A DNA stretch of 64,000 bases. Source: Rhizobium sp. Q54. GTDB lineage: Bacteria; Bacteroidota; Bacteroidia; Flavobacteriales; Flavobacteriaceae. The notes beneath the pieces are model-generated. The model was given only the letters and a program-made list of their open reading frames with translations, had not been told where the DNA came from and did not search any database. Each line of letters opens with the position of its first letter. Positions within the stretch are counted from its first letter, which is position 1. The stretch covers positions 161,057 to 225,056 of the forward strand of contig CALQAH020000001.1 of NCBI GenBank assembly GCA_943328505.2. Direction: 5' to 3'. A program made the translations under genes and the position numbers. Positions 17,707 through 26,362 of the stretch are shown here, one piece after another.

Positions 17707-17737
17707 ACGCCCTTAAAGTACTTTAATATATTTTTTA

Positions 17738-17745
17738 TACTTTTG
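17738..17745 (+). promoter_or_regulatory. -7 box of the LamG/T9SS gene
   Basis: TACTTTTG fits TAnnTTTG and lies 27 nt before the chosen ATG at 17773. It overlaps the first codons of the longer ORF-track version, favouring the shorter start. Confidence 0.45.
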
Positions 17746-17772
17746 AAGTCTAATTACTTAACATTTAACAAA

Positions 17773-19524
17773 ATGAAAAAAACAATACTCTTTTTGGTGA
17801 TGGCTGTAGCTTTAACCACCCAAACACTTTTTGCTCAAGTGCCATCTTATGTTCCTACTGATGGTCTTGTTGGTTATTGGCCGTTTAATGGCAATGCCAA
17901 TGATGAGAGTGGTAATGGAAACAATGGAGTTGTCAATGGGGCTGCATTAGCCATTGATAGATTTGGCAACATTGATAAATCATACAGTTTTGATGGAATC
18001 TCAAACTATATATCAATTAATAATAGTTCTTCCTTAAACATTATTGGTACACAAATAACCTTATCATTTTGGTTGTACTCAAATAATAATCCAAATGACG
18101 CAAATTATAAAGGCATTTCTAAAGGTGGCTATGACGTTGGTTCAGGGTATGAGTTCATGTATAGAAATTCTTTAAGTGGTGATGATGGCGTAATTTCAAT
18201 TACTGGAGGTACAGGAATACAGGCTTGTGACGTTGGTTATAACATGAATGCAGCTTTTGGGCAATGGATACATTTAGCAGTAACTTTGAATAATGGTGTT
18301 GCGAGCTTTTATGTTAATGGCGTGTATCAAGTAGGCAATAATTTAAATCAAATAAGTCAATTTGTATCTAATAATTCTGAGTTATTGTTTGGAAAAAGAA
18401 ATCCATTAAATAGTAATGCTGGTTTTTTAAACGGTAAACTCGATGATATCGGCATATGGAACCGTGCCCTAACCCAACAAGAAATCACCAATATGTATAA
18501 CGGGGTTAATTATAGCGACACTTGTAATGCAGTCAGTGGTTCTTTAACTCAAGGTCTTATTGGCTATTGGCCATTTTGTGGTAACGCTAATGATGATAGC
18601 GGAAATGGGAACAATGGAACTGTTAATGGGGCTACGTTGACAACGGATAGATTTGGGAATAGTAACAGTGCATATAGTTTTGATGGAAATGATGATGTTG
18701 TTATTCCAAATTCTACTTCTATTGAGACTATTTCAAATAGTTTTAGTATTAGTGTTTGGTCAAAAATTGATTCGTTTAACAATTTTGGATTATTTCCAAT
18801 AATTGATAAAAATAATTTATGCCCTTCATCATCTGGCTCAACTCCACTTTTTGTTAATGGGTCTAATTCAACTAATGGTTATCATTATCAAAGTATTAAT
18901 TGTGGAACACAAAATATGATTGGAATTGAAGGTGAGTCCTCAATTTTAAATCAATGGGTAAATACGGTTGTTTCTTATGATGGGATTTCGTTAAAAATTT
19001 ACAGAAACGGTGTTTTGAAGTCTTCAAATCCTTATAATATTTCAGTAGTTATTAATTCTTCTAATTTAACAATTGGTCATGCACTATTTGGAGTGCCTCA
19101 TTTTGCATATGGATTAATCGACGATATTGGTATTTGGAACCGTGCACTTTCGCAACAAGAAATCACAAACTTATATAACGCCAACCAGTGCATCACCAAC
19201 ATCACCGTTACGGATACGCTCATTATAAACGTGGGGCAACTATCTTACAACAACCCAGCAACGTATGCCAACAACATCACGATGGCTCCCAATCCTGCAA
19301 GCACCCAAATCAACATCAACTTCAACAACATTACCAATTTGAACGGTGGAACATTGAAAATCATTAACTCATTGGGTCAAGAAGTGGCCACAACACCAAT
19401 TACTACTTCTGGAACAAACAGCACTATGCAACTCGAAACGTGGGGCGGAACTGGAATGTACTTTGTTCAAATCATCAACCCACAAGGTCAAATTGTGGAT
19501 ATTAAAAAGATTATATTGCAATAA
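17773..19524 (+). CDS. Secreted double-LamG protein with T9SS type A sorting domain
   Basis: 583 aa from the ATG at 17773 (MKKTILFLVMAVALTT, signal peptide ending LFAQ). Two concanavalin-A-like LamG repeats follow, each opening with GYWPF.GNAND.SGNGNNG and closing with DDIGIWNRAL.QQEITN. The C-terminus (MAPNPASTQININF ... QIVDIKKIILQ) is a type A T9SS signal. The protein should be exported by type IX secretion and possibly attached to the surface, probably to bind glycans or act as an adhesin. The two repeats are similar, which points to internal duplication. Confidence 0.9.
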   Translation: MKKTILFLVMAVALTTQTLFAQVPSYVPTDGLVGYWPFNGNANDESGNGNNGVVNGAALAIDRFGNIDKSYSFDGISNYISINNSSSLNIIGTQITLSFWLYSNNNPNDANYKGISKGGYDVGSGYEFMYRNSLSGDDGVISITGGTGIQACDVGYNMNAAFGQWIHLAVTLNNGVASFYVNGVYQVGNNLNQISQFVSNNSELLFGKRNPLNSNAGFLNGKLDDIGIWNRALTQQEITNMYNGVNYSDTCNAVSGSLTQGLIGYWPFCGNANDDSGNGNNGTVNGATLTTDRFGNSNSAYSFDGNDDVVIPNSTSIETISNSFSISVWSKIDSFNNFGLFPIIDKNNLCPSSSGSTPLFVNGSNSTNGYHYQSINCGTQNMIGIEGESSILNQWVNTVVSYDGISLKIYRNGVLKSSNPYNISVVINSSNLTIGHALFGVPHFAYGLIDDIGIWNRALSQQEITNLYNANQCITNITVTDTLIINVGQLSYNNPATYANNITMAPNPASTQININFNNITNLNGGTLKIINSLGQEVATTPITTSGTNSTMQLETWGGTGMYFVQIINPQGQIVDIKKIILQ

Positions 19525-19544
19525 GTTTAGTTACGTTACAAATG

Positions 19545-19571
19545 AGCCACAGGAAACTGTGGCTTTTTTGT
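19545..19571 (+). terminator. Intrinsic terminator of the LamG gene
   Basis: GCCACAG-GAAA-CTGTGGC stem-loop followed by a T6 run. Confidence 0.92.
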
Positions 19572-19652
19572 TAGCAGCAAGTAGGCGTAGTGCAATCGTT
19601 TTAAATCTACTATAAAATGGTTCGACAACTTAATAGTGAAGGGTACTTTAAG

Positions 19653-19681
19653 AACCTCCAAGAAATTGGAGGTTTTTTTAT
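19653..19681 (+). terminator. Second intrinsic terminator before the M48 gene
   Basis: AACCTCCAA-GAAA-TTGGAGGTT, then T-rich sequence on the plus strand. About 80 nt of unassigned sequence separates it from the first terminator. Confidence 0.8.
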
Positions 19682-20491
19682 TTAATAAGTAGCTGCTTGT
19701 TTTTGAAGAGTCTTCCATGCTTCTTCAGATATTGTTGCTTTGTTTTTTAGTTTTTTGTCTTTGATGTAATCCAAAATATATTTGGCTCGTTCTTCGGATT
19801 CGGGATGAGAAGAAATCCAATACATGCTTTTGGAGACTTCGCTATCTTGAGCCATTTGGAACATGAAATCGGCCATTGGTTTTGGGTCAATTTGTGCTTT
19901 TATCATATAATCAACACTCGCTAAATCGGCTTCTTTTTCCAAAGTTCTATCATAAGCAGAGGATGAAATAGTTTTGAAAATTTCTTTTAAAATTTGCCCG
20001 CCTTTTCCTCCAGCTGTAGCTGAAAGTAGTACTGAAAACCCAATTTCTTTGGATAATTTTTTCATCACGTGATTGAATTCTATATGAGCAATTTCATGTC
20101 CTAAAACGCCTTGCAATGCTTCTTGTTTTTTGCAATCTACTATCAATCCAGTATACACAACCAAATGATTGTTGGGTAAAGCGAAGGCATTGATTTCGTC
20201 TTTTTTAACAATATGAACTTTTAGAGAATCACGGTCAATGTTGTTTTTATCACAAATTGGTTTTACTAATTTGTCTATTGTTTTAACGATGGAATCATTG
20301 GTTATCACCTCTTCGGTGCGTGCAATTTCATCCCAAATTAAATCGCCTAAAGTGTTTTCCACTTTGGTGGTTCGTTCTTCAATTTTGAAAAACTTCATAT
20401 AGTCCAATTGGGAAGAAGCATACCAAACAATTGCAAAACTTAGTACTATAAAAATGCCTTGGAAAATGATTTTCTTTATCATGGTCTGCAA
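19682..20491 (-). CDS. M48 family metalloprotease
   Basis: 269 aa. It has an N-terminal membrane anchor or signal (residues about 5-24) and a zinc site HEIAH (in GVLGHEIAHIEFNHV) with a downstream Glu in EKEADLASVDYM, as in M48 (Loi22-like) peptidases. It is likely a periplasmic or membrane-anchored peptidase acting on envelope proteins. Its start overlaps the DUF4870 gene by 13 bp, so it ends a four-gene minus-strand operon (TM2, DUF2752, DUF4870, M48). Confidence 0.88.
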   Translation of the reverse strand: MQTMIKKIIFQGIFIVLSFAIVWYASSQLDYMKFFKIEERTTKVENTLGDLIWDEIARTEEVITNDSIVKTIDKLVKPICDKNNIDRDSLKVHIVKKDEINAFALPNNHLVVYTGLIVDCKKQEALQGVLGHEIAHIEFNHVMKKLSKEIGFSVLLSATAGGKGGQILKEIFKTISSSAYDRTLEKEADLASVDYMIKAQIDPKPMADFMFQMAQDSEVSKSMYWISSHPESEERAKYILDYIKDKKLKNKATISEEAWKTLQKQAATY

Positions 20492-20910
20492 ATTAAATTA
20501 GTAAGGTTGCCAAAAAATAAAAATTCAACGTGTTTTCCTTTTCGAGTTTGTACTGCGCCATAAATGGTAGATATTAATTCTAAAATATTAAAAATAATAA
20601 CCGTAAAAATGTATGCAAAATATTGATTGCTCACTTTTTCATCAGAAAAAATTATAGAGACTGTCCACCAAAAACTAAAGCTGTTAATAGCTAATAATGC
20701 CATTTGTGAAAATAAAGATTGCATGCAATGCCAACGCACAAAATAGGTTGATTTTCTGTTGGCAATAAAGAAAAATAGAGTTGCAAGCAAATTAAGAATA
20801 GGTAATGGTAAACCTGCTATTACAGCTACTAATGACATTAAATAACTGTTGGAAGCTTTTTCGGCTTCGTGTTCGCTGGGTTTGTAAGCAAAAGTTGTTT
20901 CTTGTATCAT
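20479..20910 (-). CDS. DUF4870-like small membrane protein
   Basis: 143 aa. Three or four hydrophobic segments (LMSLVAVIAGLPLPILNLLATLFFFI; a central one; FTVIIFNILELISTIYGAV) and the YFVRWHCMQSLFSQ motif match the DUF4870/Tic20-like pattern. It overlaps its neighbours by 13 and 4 bp. The role is unknown; co-location with TM2 and DUF2752 genes is common in Flavobacteriia. Confidence 0.7.
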   Translation of the reverse strand: MIQETTFAYKPSEHEAEKASNSYLMSLVAVIAGLPLPILNLLATLFFFIANRKSTYFVRWHCMQSLFSQMALLAINSFSFWWTVSIIFSDEKVSNQYFAYIFTVIIFNILELISTIYGAVQTRKGKHVEFLFFGNLTNLICRP

Positions 20911-21311
20911 ATTTGTTTATAAATATTCCAAATCCAATTAAAAAGCACTAACACTATTAAAATAACAGCAAGCCATTTAATTCTGATAGTTTTTTCAATT
21001 TGAATATACGATTTGTGAAAAGTGTCTTTTTTAAAAATTAAGTCAAAGATTATCCAAAAGGGAACAATTGTCATAATCAATACAACAAGGATTCCGAATG
21101 GATTCATTTGTAACGAGGCTAAAACATTTCCTTGCAAAAGCAATTGAACCGCTCTAGTTGTGCCACAAGAAGGACAAGGAATTCCTGTTACATTCTTAAT
21201 GATACAAACGCCAAAATGAGTGTTTTTGTAATCCTGTAAATGGTATAAAAGATAAATAAAACCTAAAAAACAAGCTATAAGAAATAGCCAATACAACTTG
21301 TTTCTAGTCAT
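20907..21311 (-). CDS. DUF2752 membrane protein
   Basis: 134 aa with three hydrophobic segments and the family signature GIPCPSCGTTRAVQLLLQGN near residue 45. Function is unknown. It overlaps DUF4870 by 4 bp and follows the TM2 gene by 3 bp, so they are co-transcribed. Confidence 0.85.
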   Translation of the reverse strand: MTRNKLYWLFLIACFLGFIYLLYHLQDYKNTHFGVCIIKNVTGIPCPSCGTTRAVQLLLQGNVLASLQMNPFGILVVLIMTIVPFWIIFDLIFKKDTFHKSYIQIEKTIRIKWLAVILIVLVLFNWIWNIYKQI

Positions 21312-21314
21312 TAT

Positions 21315-21656
21315 TTAGTACAAAGCGTTTTGAAACATTTCCATGTTTTTCTCACGAGTAGCGCCCATAATTAAGAACCAGTCGATAATGGTCCAAATTC
21401 CGAGTCCACCACACGTTAAAAGTTTACCAATTCCCATTCCGGTATCACCAATAAAAAAACGGTCAATGCCCAAAGAACCTCCACCAACGATGGATATAAT
21501 TAATGCAGTTGTAGGGTCTTTTAGTTGCAAAGTTTGCACCATTCCCCATTTCGATTCATCAATTGTTAATAGCTTCTCTCTCACGGCGTTCAAATGATAA
21601 CTCTCGAAGAATTTGGCATTCATCATCATGAACATGTCAATTTTTTGTGTTTCCAT
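21315..21656 (-). CDS. TM2 domain protein
   Basis: 113 aa. The C-terminal half has the TM2 hairpin: GGGSLGIDRFFIGDTGMGIGKLLTCGGLGIWTIIDWFLI. The N-terminal 45 residues are soluble. It is the first gene of the TM2-DUF2752-DUF4870-M48 run. It is a membrane protein of unknown role. Confidence 0.85.
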   Translation of the reverse strand: METQKIDMFMMMNAKFFESYHLNAVREKLLTIDESKWGMVQTLQLKDPTTALIISIVGGGSLGIDRFFIGDTGMGIGKLLTCGGLGIWTIIDWFLIMGATREKNMEMFQNALY

Positions 21657-21706
21657 AAAGGCTTGTTATTTGGGTTTAATTATTTTGCTACTAAAATATA
21701 AAAAAA

Positions 21707-22105
21707 TTACAAGAAAGCACTATCAATAGGTTCCCAAAGTTCAATTTTATTTCCTTCGGGATCCATAATCCAGCCAAATTTTCCATAATCATAGGTTTCC
21801 ATTTCGCCAACGATGGTTACACCTTCTTCTTTCAAAACTTCCAAAAGCGCTTCAAGATTATCTACCCTGTAGTTCATCATGAACGGTTTTTCACTCGGCT
21901 GAAAGTACTTGGTATTGGCGTCAAATGGCGACCATTGTGTTGTGCAATCCTTGCCATCTTTGTCTTTCCAGTTAAAGGACCAGCCATACGAATCTACGGG
22001 TATTCCCAGATGGTTTTTGTACCAATCTTTAATTTGATTTGGATTTTCAGATTTGAAGAAAAAGCCTCCAATTCCTGTTACTCGTTTAATGTCTTTATTA
22101 CTCAT
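21707..22105 (-). CDS. VOC (glyoxalase/bleomycin resistance) family protein
   Basis: 132 aa from the ATG at 22105. The ORF track starts eight codons earlier, but MSNKDIKRVTGIGGFFF is the natural start and overlaps the upstream stop as ATGAGTAA. It has VOC beta-alpha-beta-beta-beta units with metal-ligand-like Glu positions (GWIMDPEGNKIELWEP). It may be a small dioxygenase- or lyase-like enzyme; the substrate is unknown. It is translationally coupled to the 2-hydroxyacid dehydrogenase gene. Confidence 0.82.
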   Translation of the reverse strand: MSNKDIKRVTGIGGFFFKSENPNQIKDWYKNHLGIPVDSYGWSFNWKDKDGKDCTTQWSPFDANTKYFQPSEKPFMMNYRVDNLEALLEVLKEEGVTIVGEMETYDYGKFGWIMDPEGNKIELWEPIDSAFL

Positions 22106-23054
22106 ATTTTTGGATGATTTTGTCAACAATGACTTGTGCTAATTTTTGGTGACTTTCAAATGTCCACCCTGCAATGTGAGGTGTTAATAGAACTTTATCG
22201 GAAGCTAGTAAATACGAATAAGCATTGGGTTTTTGCTCGTCTAAAAATAGGTTTTCAAAGGACAGTTTTTCATATTCTAAAACATCCAAACCCGCACCTA
22301 AAATTTTACCCGATTCTAAAGCTATAACTAAATCATCCGTAACTACATTTTTCCCGCGTGATGTATTAACAAACCAAAAGGGTTTTGCAAACTGATTGAT
22401 GAAAAGGGTATTTATCATTTTATCCGTTGCTGGAGTCCACGGAATGTGCAAACTCAAAACATCGCTTTGCTCTTGCAATTCTTGTAACGAAACTTGTTTT
22501 GCATTTTCATCACCAATATTTTCTAAAATATCATAAAACAAAACCCGCACGTCAAAACCTTTCAGCTTTTTAGCAAAGGATTTTCCCATATTGCCATACC
22601 CAATTAGTCCTATTGTTTTACCTTCAAGTTCAAAACCACGATTGCCTTCACGAATCCATTTGCCTTCACGCACTAATTTGTCGGCACGGTTGAGCTTATT
22701 CATTAGTGATAGCAACATTCCCAACGTATGTTCGCCAACGGCATTGCTATTGCCTTCGGGTGCGGCAATTAATTGAATTCCTTTTTGAATAGCATACTCA
22801 CAATCGATACTTTCCAAACCAGCGCCAACTCGTGCAATGAATTGTAAATTGGTGGCTTTGTCCAAAAAAGTCTTGTCAATTTTAAAGCGACTTCGGATGA
22901 CGATGCCTTGATATTCTTGAATTTTGGTTTCAATGATTTCCTTAGAGGAACTAAAATCTTGATGGTTTTCAAAACCGGCTTGTTGCAATTGTTCCCAAAG
23001 TAAGGGATGATTGCTGTCAAGATGAAGGATTTTTATTAAAGAATTTGATGACAT
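22098..23054 (-). CDS. D-isomer-specific 2-hydroxyacid dehydrogenase (SerA-like)
   Basis: 318 aa. The Rossmann NAD-binding motif GLIGYGNMGKSFAKKLKGFDVRV, the catalytic Arg (FVNTSRGKNVVTDD), Glu and His (LTPHIAGWT) are all present. Without the C-terminal ACT domain it is a short-form 2-hydroxyacid dehydrogenase, possibly a phosphoglycerate dehydrogenase (serine synthesis) or a general 2-ketoacid reductase. It is cytosolic and overlaps the VOC gene. Confidence 0.88.
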   Translation of the reverse strand: MSSNSLIKILHLDSNHPLLWEQLQQAGFENHQDFSSSKEIIETKIQEYQGIVIRSRFKIDKTFLDKATNLQFIARVGAGLESIDCEYAIQKGIQLIAAPEGNSNAVGEHTLGMLLSLMNKLNRADKLVREGKWIREGNRGFELEGKTIGLIGYGNMGKSFAKKLKGFDVRVLFYDILENIGDENAKQVSLQELQEQSDVLSLHIPWTPATDKMINTLFINQFAKPFWFVNTSRGKNVVTDDLVIALESGKILGAGLDVLEYEKLSFENLFLDEQKPNAYSYLLASDKVLLTPHIAGWTFESHQKLAQVIVDKIIQKYE

Positions 23055-23112
23055 AAAAAATAGAAAGGATAAAAATACTTATTTTTGGAATAGTATCCAT
23101 ATTATTTACCAA

Positions 23113-23826
23113 ATGAAAAAAGTATTTCTGCTGATTAGTTTGTTTGCTTCCTGCCAATTGTTCAGTCAGAGAGAATATAAATTTGATTATGGTTTAACGT
23201 ATAGTTTTAAGATAAAAAACGAAAAAACAGCAACCAATGTCTATTTAGTTAATTCTAAAGAAAACAATTACTATTTATACATTCATGATGGAGATAGTAT
23301 AAATTCAACCTTGCATTTTTATGATTTTAAAGGTCTGATGGTTAATGGAATGATGAAAAATGCTAAAGCTTATCAATCATCTGAATATGTTTCAAATTGT
23401 AATGAAGTTTTACCTTTAAAAAACCCTTATAAATACCAAATAAACAATTATGAATTTGTAAACTTAAAGGATACGGTACTAAACGACACAAGCTATTATC
23501 ATTATAAAATAAGAAGTCTAAAAAGTTTAAAATATCAAAAAAGAAAAAAAATCTTAACTATTCATTATATCGTTGATAAATCTTCCAATAAATTTATTCC
23601 TTTTTTATGGAATCCAACTATTTATGAAGAATGGAAAAACGAAAAAAATATTCCAAATGGATATCCAAAAATAATTTTTAAGGAAAATTTTGAAGGTAAA
23701 ATCACATCCGTTTTTTCACTGGTATCTATAAAGAAAATAGAGCGGAAACTGACTATTCCTGAAGAATGTGATTATACCAAAGCTGGAATAAAATATATTC
23801 CTAAAACAACATTTAATGGCTTTTGA
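23113..23826 (+). CDS. Secreted protein of unknown function
   Basis: 237 aa with a signal peptide (MKKVFLLISLFASCQLFSQ). The mature part is beta-rich and Lys/Asn-rich (YSFKIKNEKTATNVYLV; YHYKIRSLKSLKYQKRKK) with no family I recognise. It is monocistronic between two minus-strand genes. The stop at 23826 abuts the mgtE stop, so the genes are convergent. Confidence 0.6.
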   Translation: MKKVFLLISLFASCQLFSQREYKFDYGLTYSFKIKNEKTATNVYLVNSKENNYYLYIHDGDSINSTLHFYDFKGLMVNGMMKNAKAYQSSEYVSNCNEVLPLKNPYKYQINNYEFVNLKDTVLNDTSYYHYKIRSLKSLKYQKRKKILTIHYIVDKSSNKFIPFLWNPTIYEEWKNEKNIPNGYPKIIFKENFEGKITSVFSLVSIKKIERKLTIPEECDYTKAGIKYIPKTTFNGF

Positions 23827-25179
23827 TTAAAACCCCAAAATTAATTTAGCAATAGAAAAGTAAATCAGGATTCCACAAATGTCATTACTAGTTGTTATAA
23901 ATGGTCCAGTTGCTAGGGCTGGGTCAATTCCGAATTTATCAAGTAATAATGGAATAAAAGTACCAATAAGAGAAGCAATAATAATCACCGAAATTAACGC
24001 AATGGTTACTATCATACCAATTTTTGGATCCACTCCTAAAAGAAAATGACTGCCGATAAAAAGAATTATCGCCAGGATAGAACCATTTAATAAACTTAAA
24101 GATATTTCTTTTAACAAACGATTAAATATGGAACCACTAATACTATGATTGGCCAAACCTTGAACAATAATTGCCGAAGATTGTACGCCTACGTTTCCGG
24201 CCATAGCAGCAATTAAAGGGGTAAAGAAAAATAATTCTCCATGTTTTAGCATAGCTCCTTCAAATAACCCCAGCATTTTTACACTCACAAATCCGCCTAA
24301 AAGTGCTAAAACCAGCCAAGGCAAACGCGCTTTTGTGAGGTCAAGAATGCTGTCATTCGCTTCAACATCTTGAGAGATACCCGCAGCCAATTGGTAATCT
24401 TTATCGGCTTCATCTTTGATGACGTCAACAATATCATCAATAGTGATACGTCCTACTAATCTTCCCATTTCATCTACAACGGGAATGGCTTCTAAGTCAT
24501 ATTTTTGCATGATTCGAGCCACTTCAACATTGGAAGCACTGACTCTTACAGAATCTACTTTTGGAATGTATATTTCACGAATTGGTGTTTTTGTAGATGT
24601 GGTCAATAAATCTTTTAACGACAATCTTCCTTTTAAACGATTTTCATCATCAACAACGTATATGGAATGCACACGAGTAATATTTTCGGCTTGAATTCGC
24701 ATTTCTTTAACGCAAGTAAGAACAGTCCAGTTTTCGTTTACTTTTACCAATTCTTTTCCCATTAAACCTCCTGCTGAATCTTCGTCATAACGCAACAAAT
24801 CCACAATATCTTTGGCGTGTTCAACGTCTTCAAGTTCGGAGATTACCTCTTCTTTTTTACTTTGCGAAAGTTCGGCAATAATATCGGCAGCATCATCAGT
24901 ATCCAACTCATCAAGCTCTTCCGCAATTTCTTTTGCCGAAAGTCCGTGTAGAATTTTTTCACGAACATCCTCTTCTAATTCAGTTAAAATTTCGGAAGTT
25001 AATTCAACATCTAGAATTTTGAAAATATAAATTGCTTCTTCAATTTCTAGTTCGTCAAAAATTTCAGCAATATCAGCGTGGTGCATATCATTCAACAAAA
25101 CTTCCAGTTCTTGGTCGTTTCTGTTATGAATAAGTTGCTTTATTTGTGTTAATAGTTCTTTGCTGATTTTAAACTGCAT
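23827..25179 (-). CDS. mgtE: Magnesium transporter MgtE
   Basis: 450 aa. An acidic superhelical N domain (1-130, [16 protein letters not shown]) leads to a CBS pair (about 135-255, [18 protein letters not shown] and [21 protein letters not shown]) and five C-terminal transmembrane helices ([16 protein letters not shown] lines the pore). Mg2+ binding between the N and CBS domains closes the channel in known homologues. Inner membrane. It overlaps rsmA by 11 bp and is second in that operon. Confidence 0.96.
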   Translation of the reverse strand: MQFKISKELLTQIKQLIHNRNDQELEVLLNDMHHADIAEIFDELEIEEAIYIFKILDVELTSEILTELEEDVREKILHGLSAKEIAEELDELDTDDAADIIAELSQSKKEEVISELEDVEHAKDIVDLLRYDEDSAGGLMGKELVKVNENWTVLTCVKEMRIQAENITRVHSIYVVDDENRLKGRLSLKDLLTTSTKTPIREIYIPKVDSVRVSASNVEVARIMQKYDLEAIPVVDEMGRLVGRITIDDIVDVIKDEADKDYQLAAGISQDVEANDSILDLTKARLPWLVLALLGGFVSVKMLGLFEGAMLKHGELFFFTPLIAAMAGNVGVQSSAIIVQGLANHSISGSIFNRLLKEISLSLLNGSILAIILFIGSHFLLGVDPKIGMIVTIALISVIIIASLIGTFIPLLLDKFGIDPALATGPFITTSNDICGILIYFSIAKLILGF

Positions 25180-25948
25180 TGGCTTCTATTTTTTGAGTGA
25201 GTTCAATGAACTGTGCTACATTGAGTTGTTCCGGACGCAGGTCAAAGATAGTGTCTTCTTTTAAATTATCCGATAATTGAAAAGATTTTAAACTATTTCG
25301 CATTGTTTTTCTGCGTTGTTGAAAGGCAGTTTTAACAACACTGAAGAACAATTTTTCGTTACACGGCAAGGTGTAGTTTTCTTTTCTTCTCAATCTCAAC
25401 ACGCCTGATTTTACTTTTGGTGGCGGATTAAAAACTTCGGGTTCAACGGTGAATAAATATTCGGCATCATAAAAAGCTTGCACTAAAACAGACAAAATAC
25501 CGTAAATTTTTGTTCCTTTTTTTTCACAAATGCGTTCGGCAACTTCTTTTTGAAACATACCTGAAAATTCAGGAACTTGATGCCGTAATTCTAAACAACG
25601 AAATACAATTTGGGTGGAAATATTATAGGGAAAATTACCAATAATAGCAAAAGGTTTATTCTCTAGAACTTCGTTGATATTGAATTTTAAAAAATCTTTA
25701 CAAATTATTTTTCCGTGTAATTTTGGATAATGTTCATTCAAATATTCCACTGAATCGGTGTCAATTTCAATAACATAGGTTGTGGTTGGTTTTTCCAAAA
25801 GGTATTTGGTCAAAACACCCATTCCAGGGCCAATTTCCAAAATAGTATCGTAGCCTTCAAAACACAAGGTGTCTGCAATTGCAGATGCAATACTTTCATC
25901 GGTTAAAAAATGTTGTCCGAGATGTTTTTTAGCTCTTACTTGATTCAT
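25169..25948 (-). CDS. rsmA: 16S rRNA (adenine1518/1519-N6)-dimethyltransferase (KsgA)
   Basis: 259 aa. SAM-binding motifs [12 protein letters not shown] and [15 protein letters not shown], catalytic NFPYNIST, and the C-terminal helical rRNA-binding domain ([13 protein letters not shown]). It dimethylates two adenosines in helix 45 of 16S rRNA as a late check on 30S assembly. First gene of an operon with mgtE. Confidence 0.97.
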   Translation of the reverse strand: MNQVRAKKHLGQHFLTDESIASAIADTLCFEGYDTILEIGPGMGVLTKYLLEKPTTTYVIEIDTDSVEYLNEHYPKLHGKIICKDFLKFNINEVLENKPFAIIGNFPYNISTQIVFRCLELRHQVPEFSGMFQKEVAERICEKKGTKIYGILSVLVQAFYDAEYLFTVEPEVFNPPPKVKSGVLRLRRKENYTLPCNEKLFFSVVKTAFQQRRKTMRNSLKSFQLSDNLKEDTIFDLRPEQLNVAQFIELTQKIEANAV

Positions 25949-26041
25949 TATAGATTGTTAGATTGTTAGACTTCTTAGATTGTTAGATTTTTAAATGACT
26001 AAGTCAATCTAAAATTTCTAAGGAGTCAAAGTTAGTTTTTA
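25949..26041. repeat. Short tandem AGATTGTTAG repeats in the rsmA upstream spacer
   Basis: Four copies of AGATTGTTAG-like units between 25951 and 25990, with a partial inverted match after AAATGACTAAGTC. It resembles the filler repeats near 3110 and 5340. It may lie in the rsmA leader. Confidence 0.6.
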
Positions 26042-26353
26042 TTAATGTTCAGAGATTACTTCCAATTCCGTTCTAAAAGCTAACATTTTATCGCCAAAAA
26101 GGCGTAATCCTTCTTCGCGAAGTCTTGGTGCATCTTCTTCATAATAACGTTGTAGTGTTGTTTTACTATCGGTGGTATACTGAAGCGAATAGGTTGTGCC
26201 GCCCATTTCTTCTTCAATTAAAACCTTCACCATTCGGGCTGAAGAAAATTTTCCAGTTGCCAAAACATCATTGATGTGTTTTTCTTGCATCCATTGCATC
26301 CATTGATCGTGAACACTTTCGTGAATGTTGATTGTAACGTTATAGAGTATCAT
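26042..26353 (-). CDS. DUF4286 family protein
   Basis: 103 aa soluble ferredoxin-like small protein. MILYNVTINIHESVHDQWMQWMQEKHI and TYSLQYTTDSK are typical of DUF4286. No function is known. It follows the TPR gene by 9 bp on the same strand and is probably co-transcribed. Confidence 0.82.
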   Translation of the reverse strand: MILYNVTINIHESVHDQWMQWMQEKHINDVLATGKFSSARMVKVLIEEEMGGTTYSLQYTTDSKTTLQRYYEEDAPRLREEGLRLFGDKMLAFRTELEVISEH

Positions 26354-26362
26354 TTTGTGTAC

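Noticed and set aside
19572-19652. Possible tRNA or small RNA between two terminators (contains GGTTCGAC)
   Set aside because: No cloverleaf can be drawn and no -7 box precedes it. The 80 nt stay unassigned.
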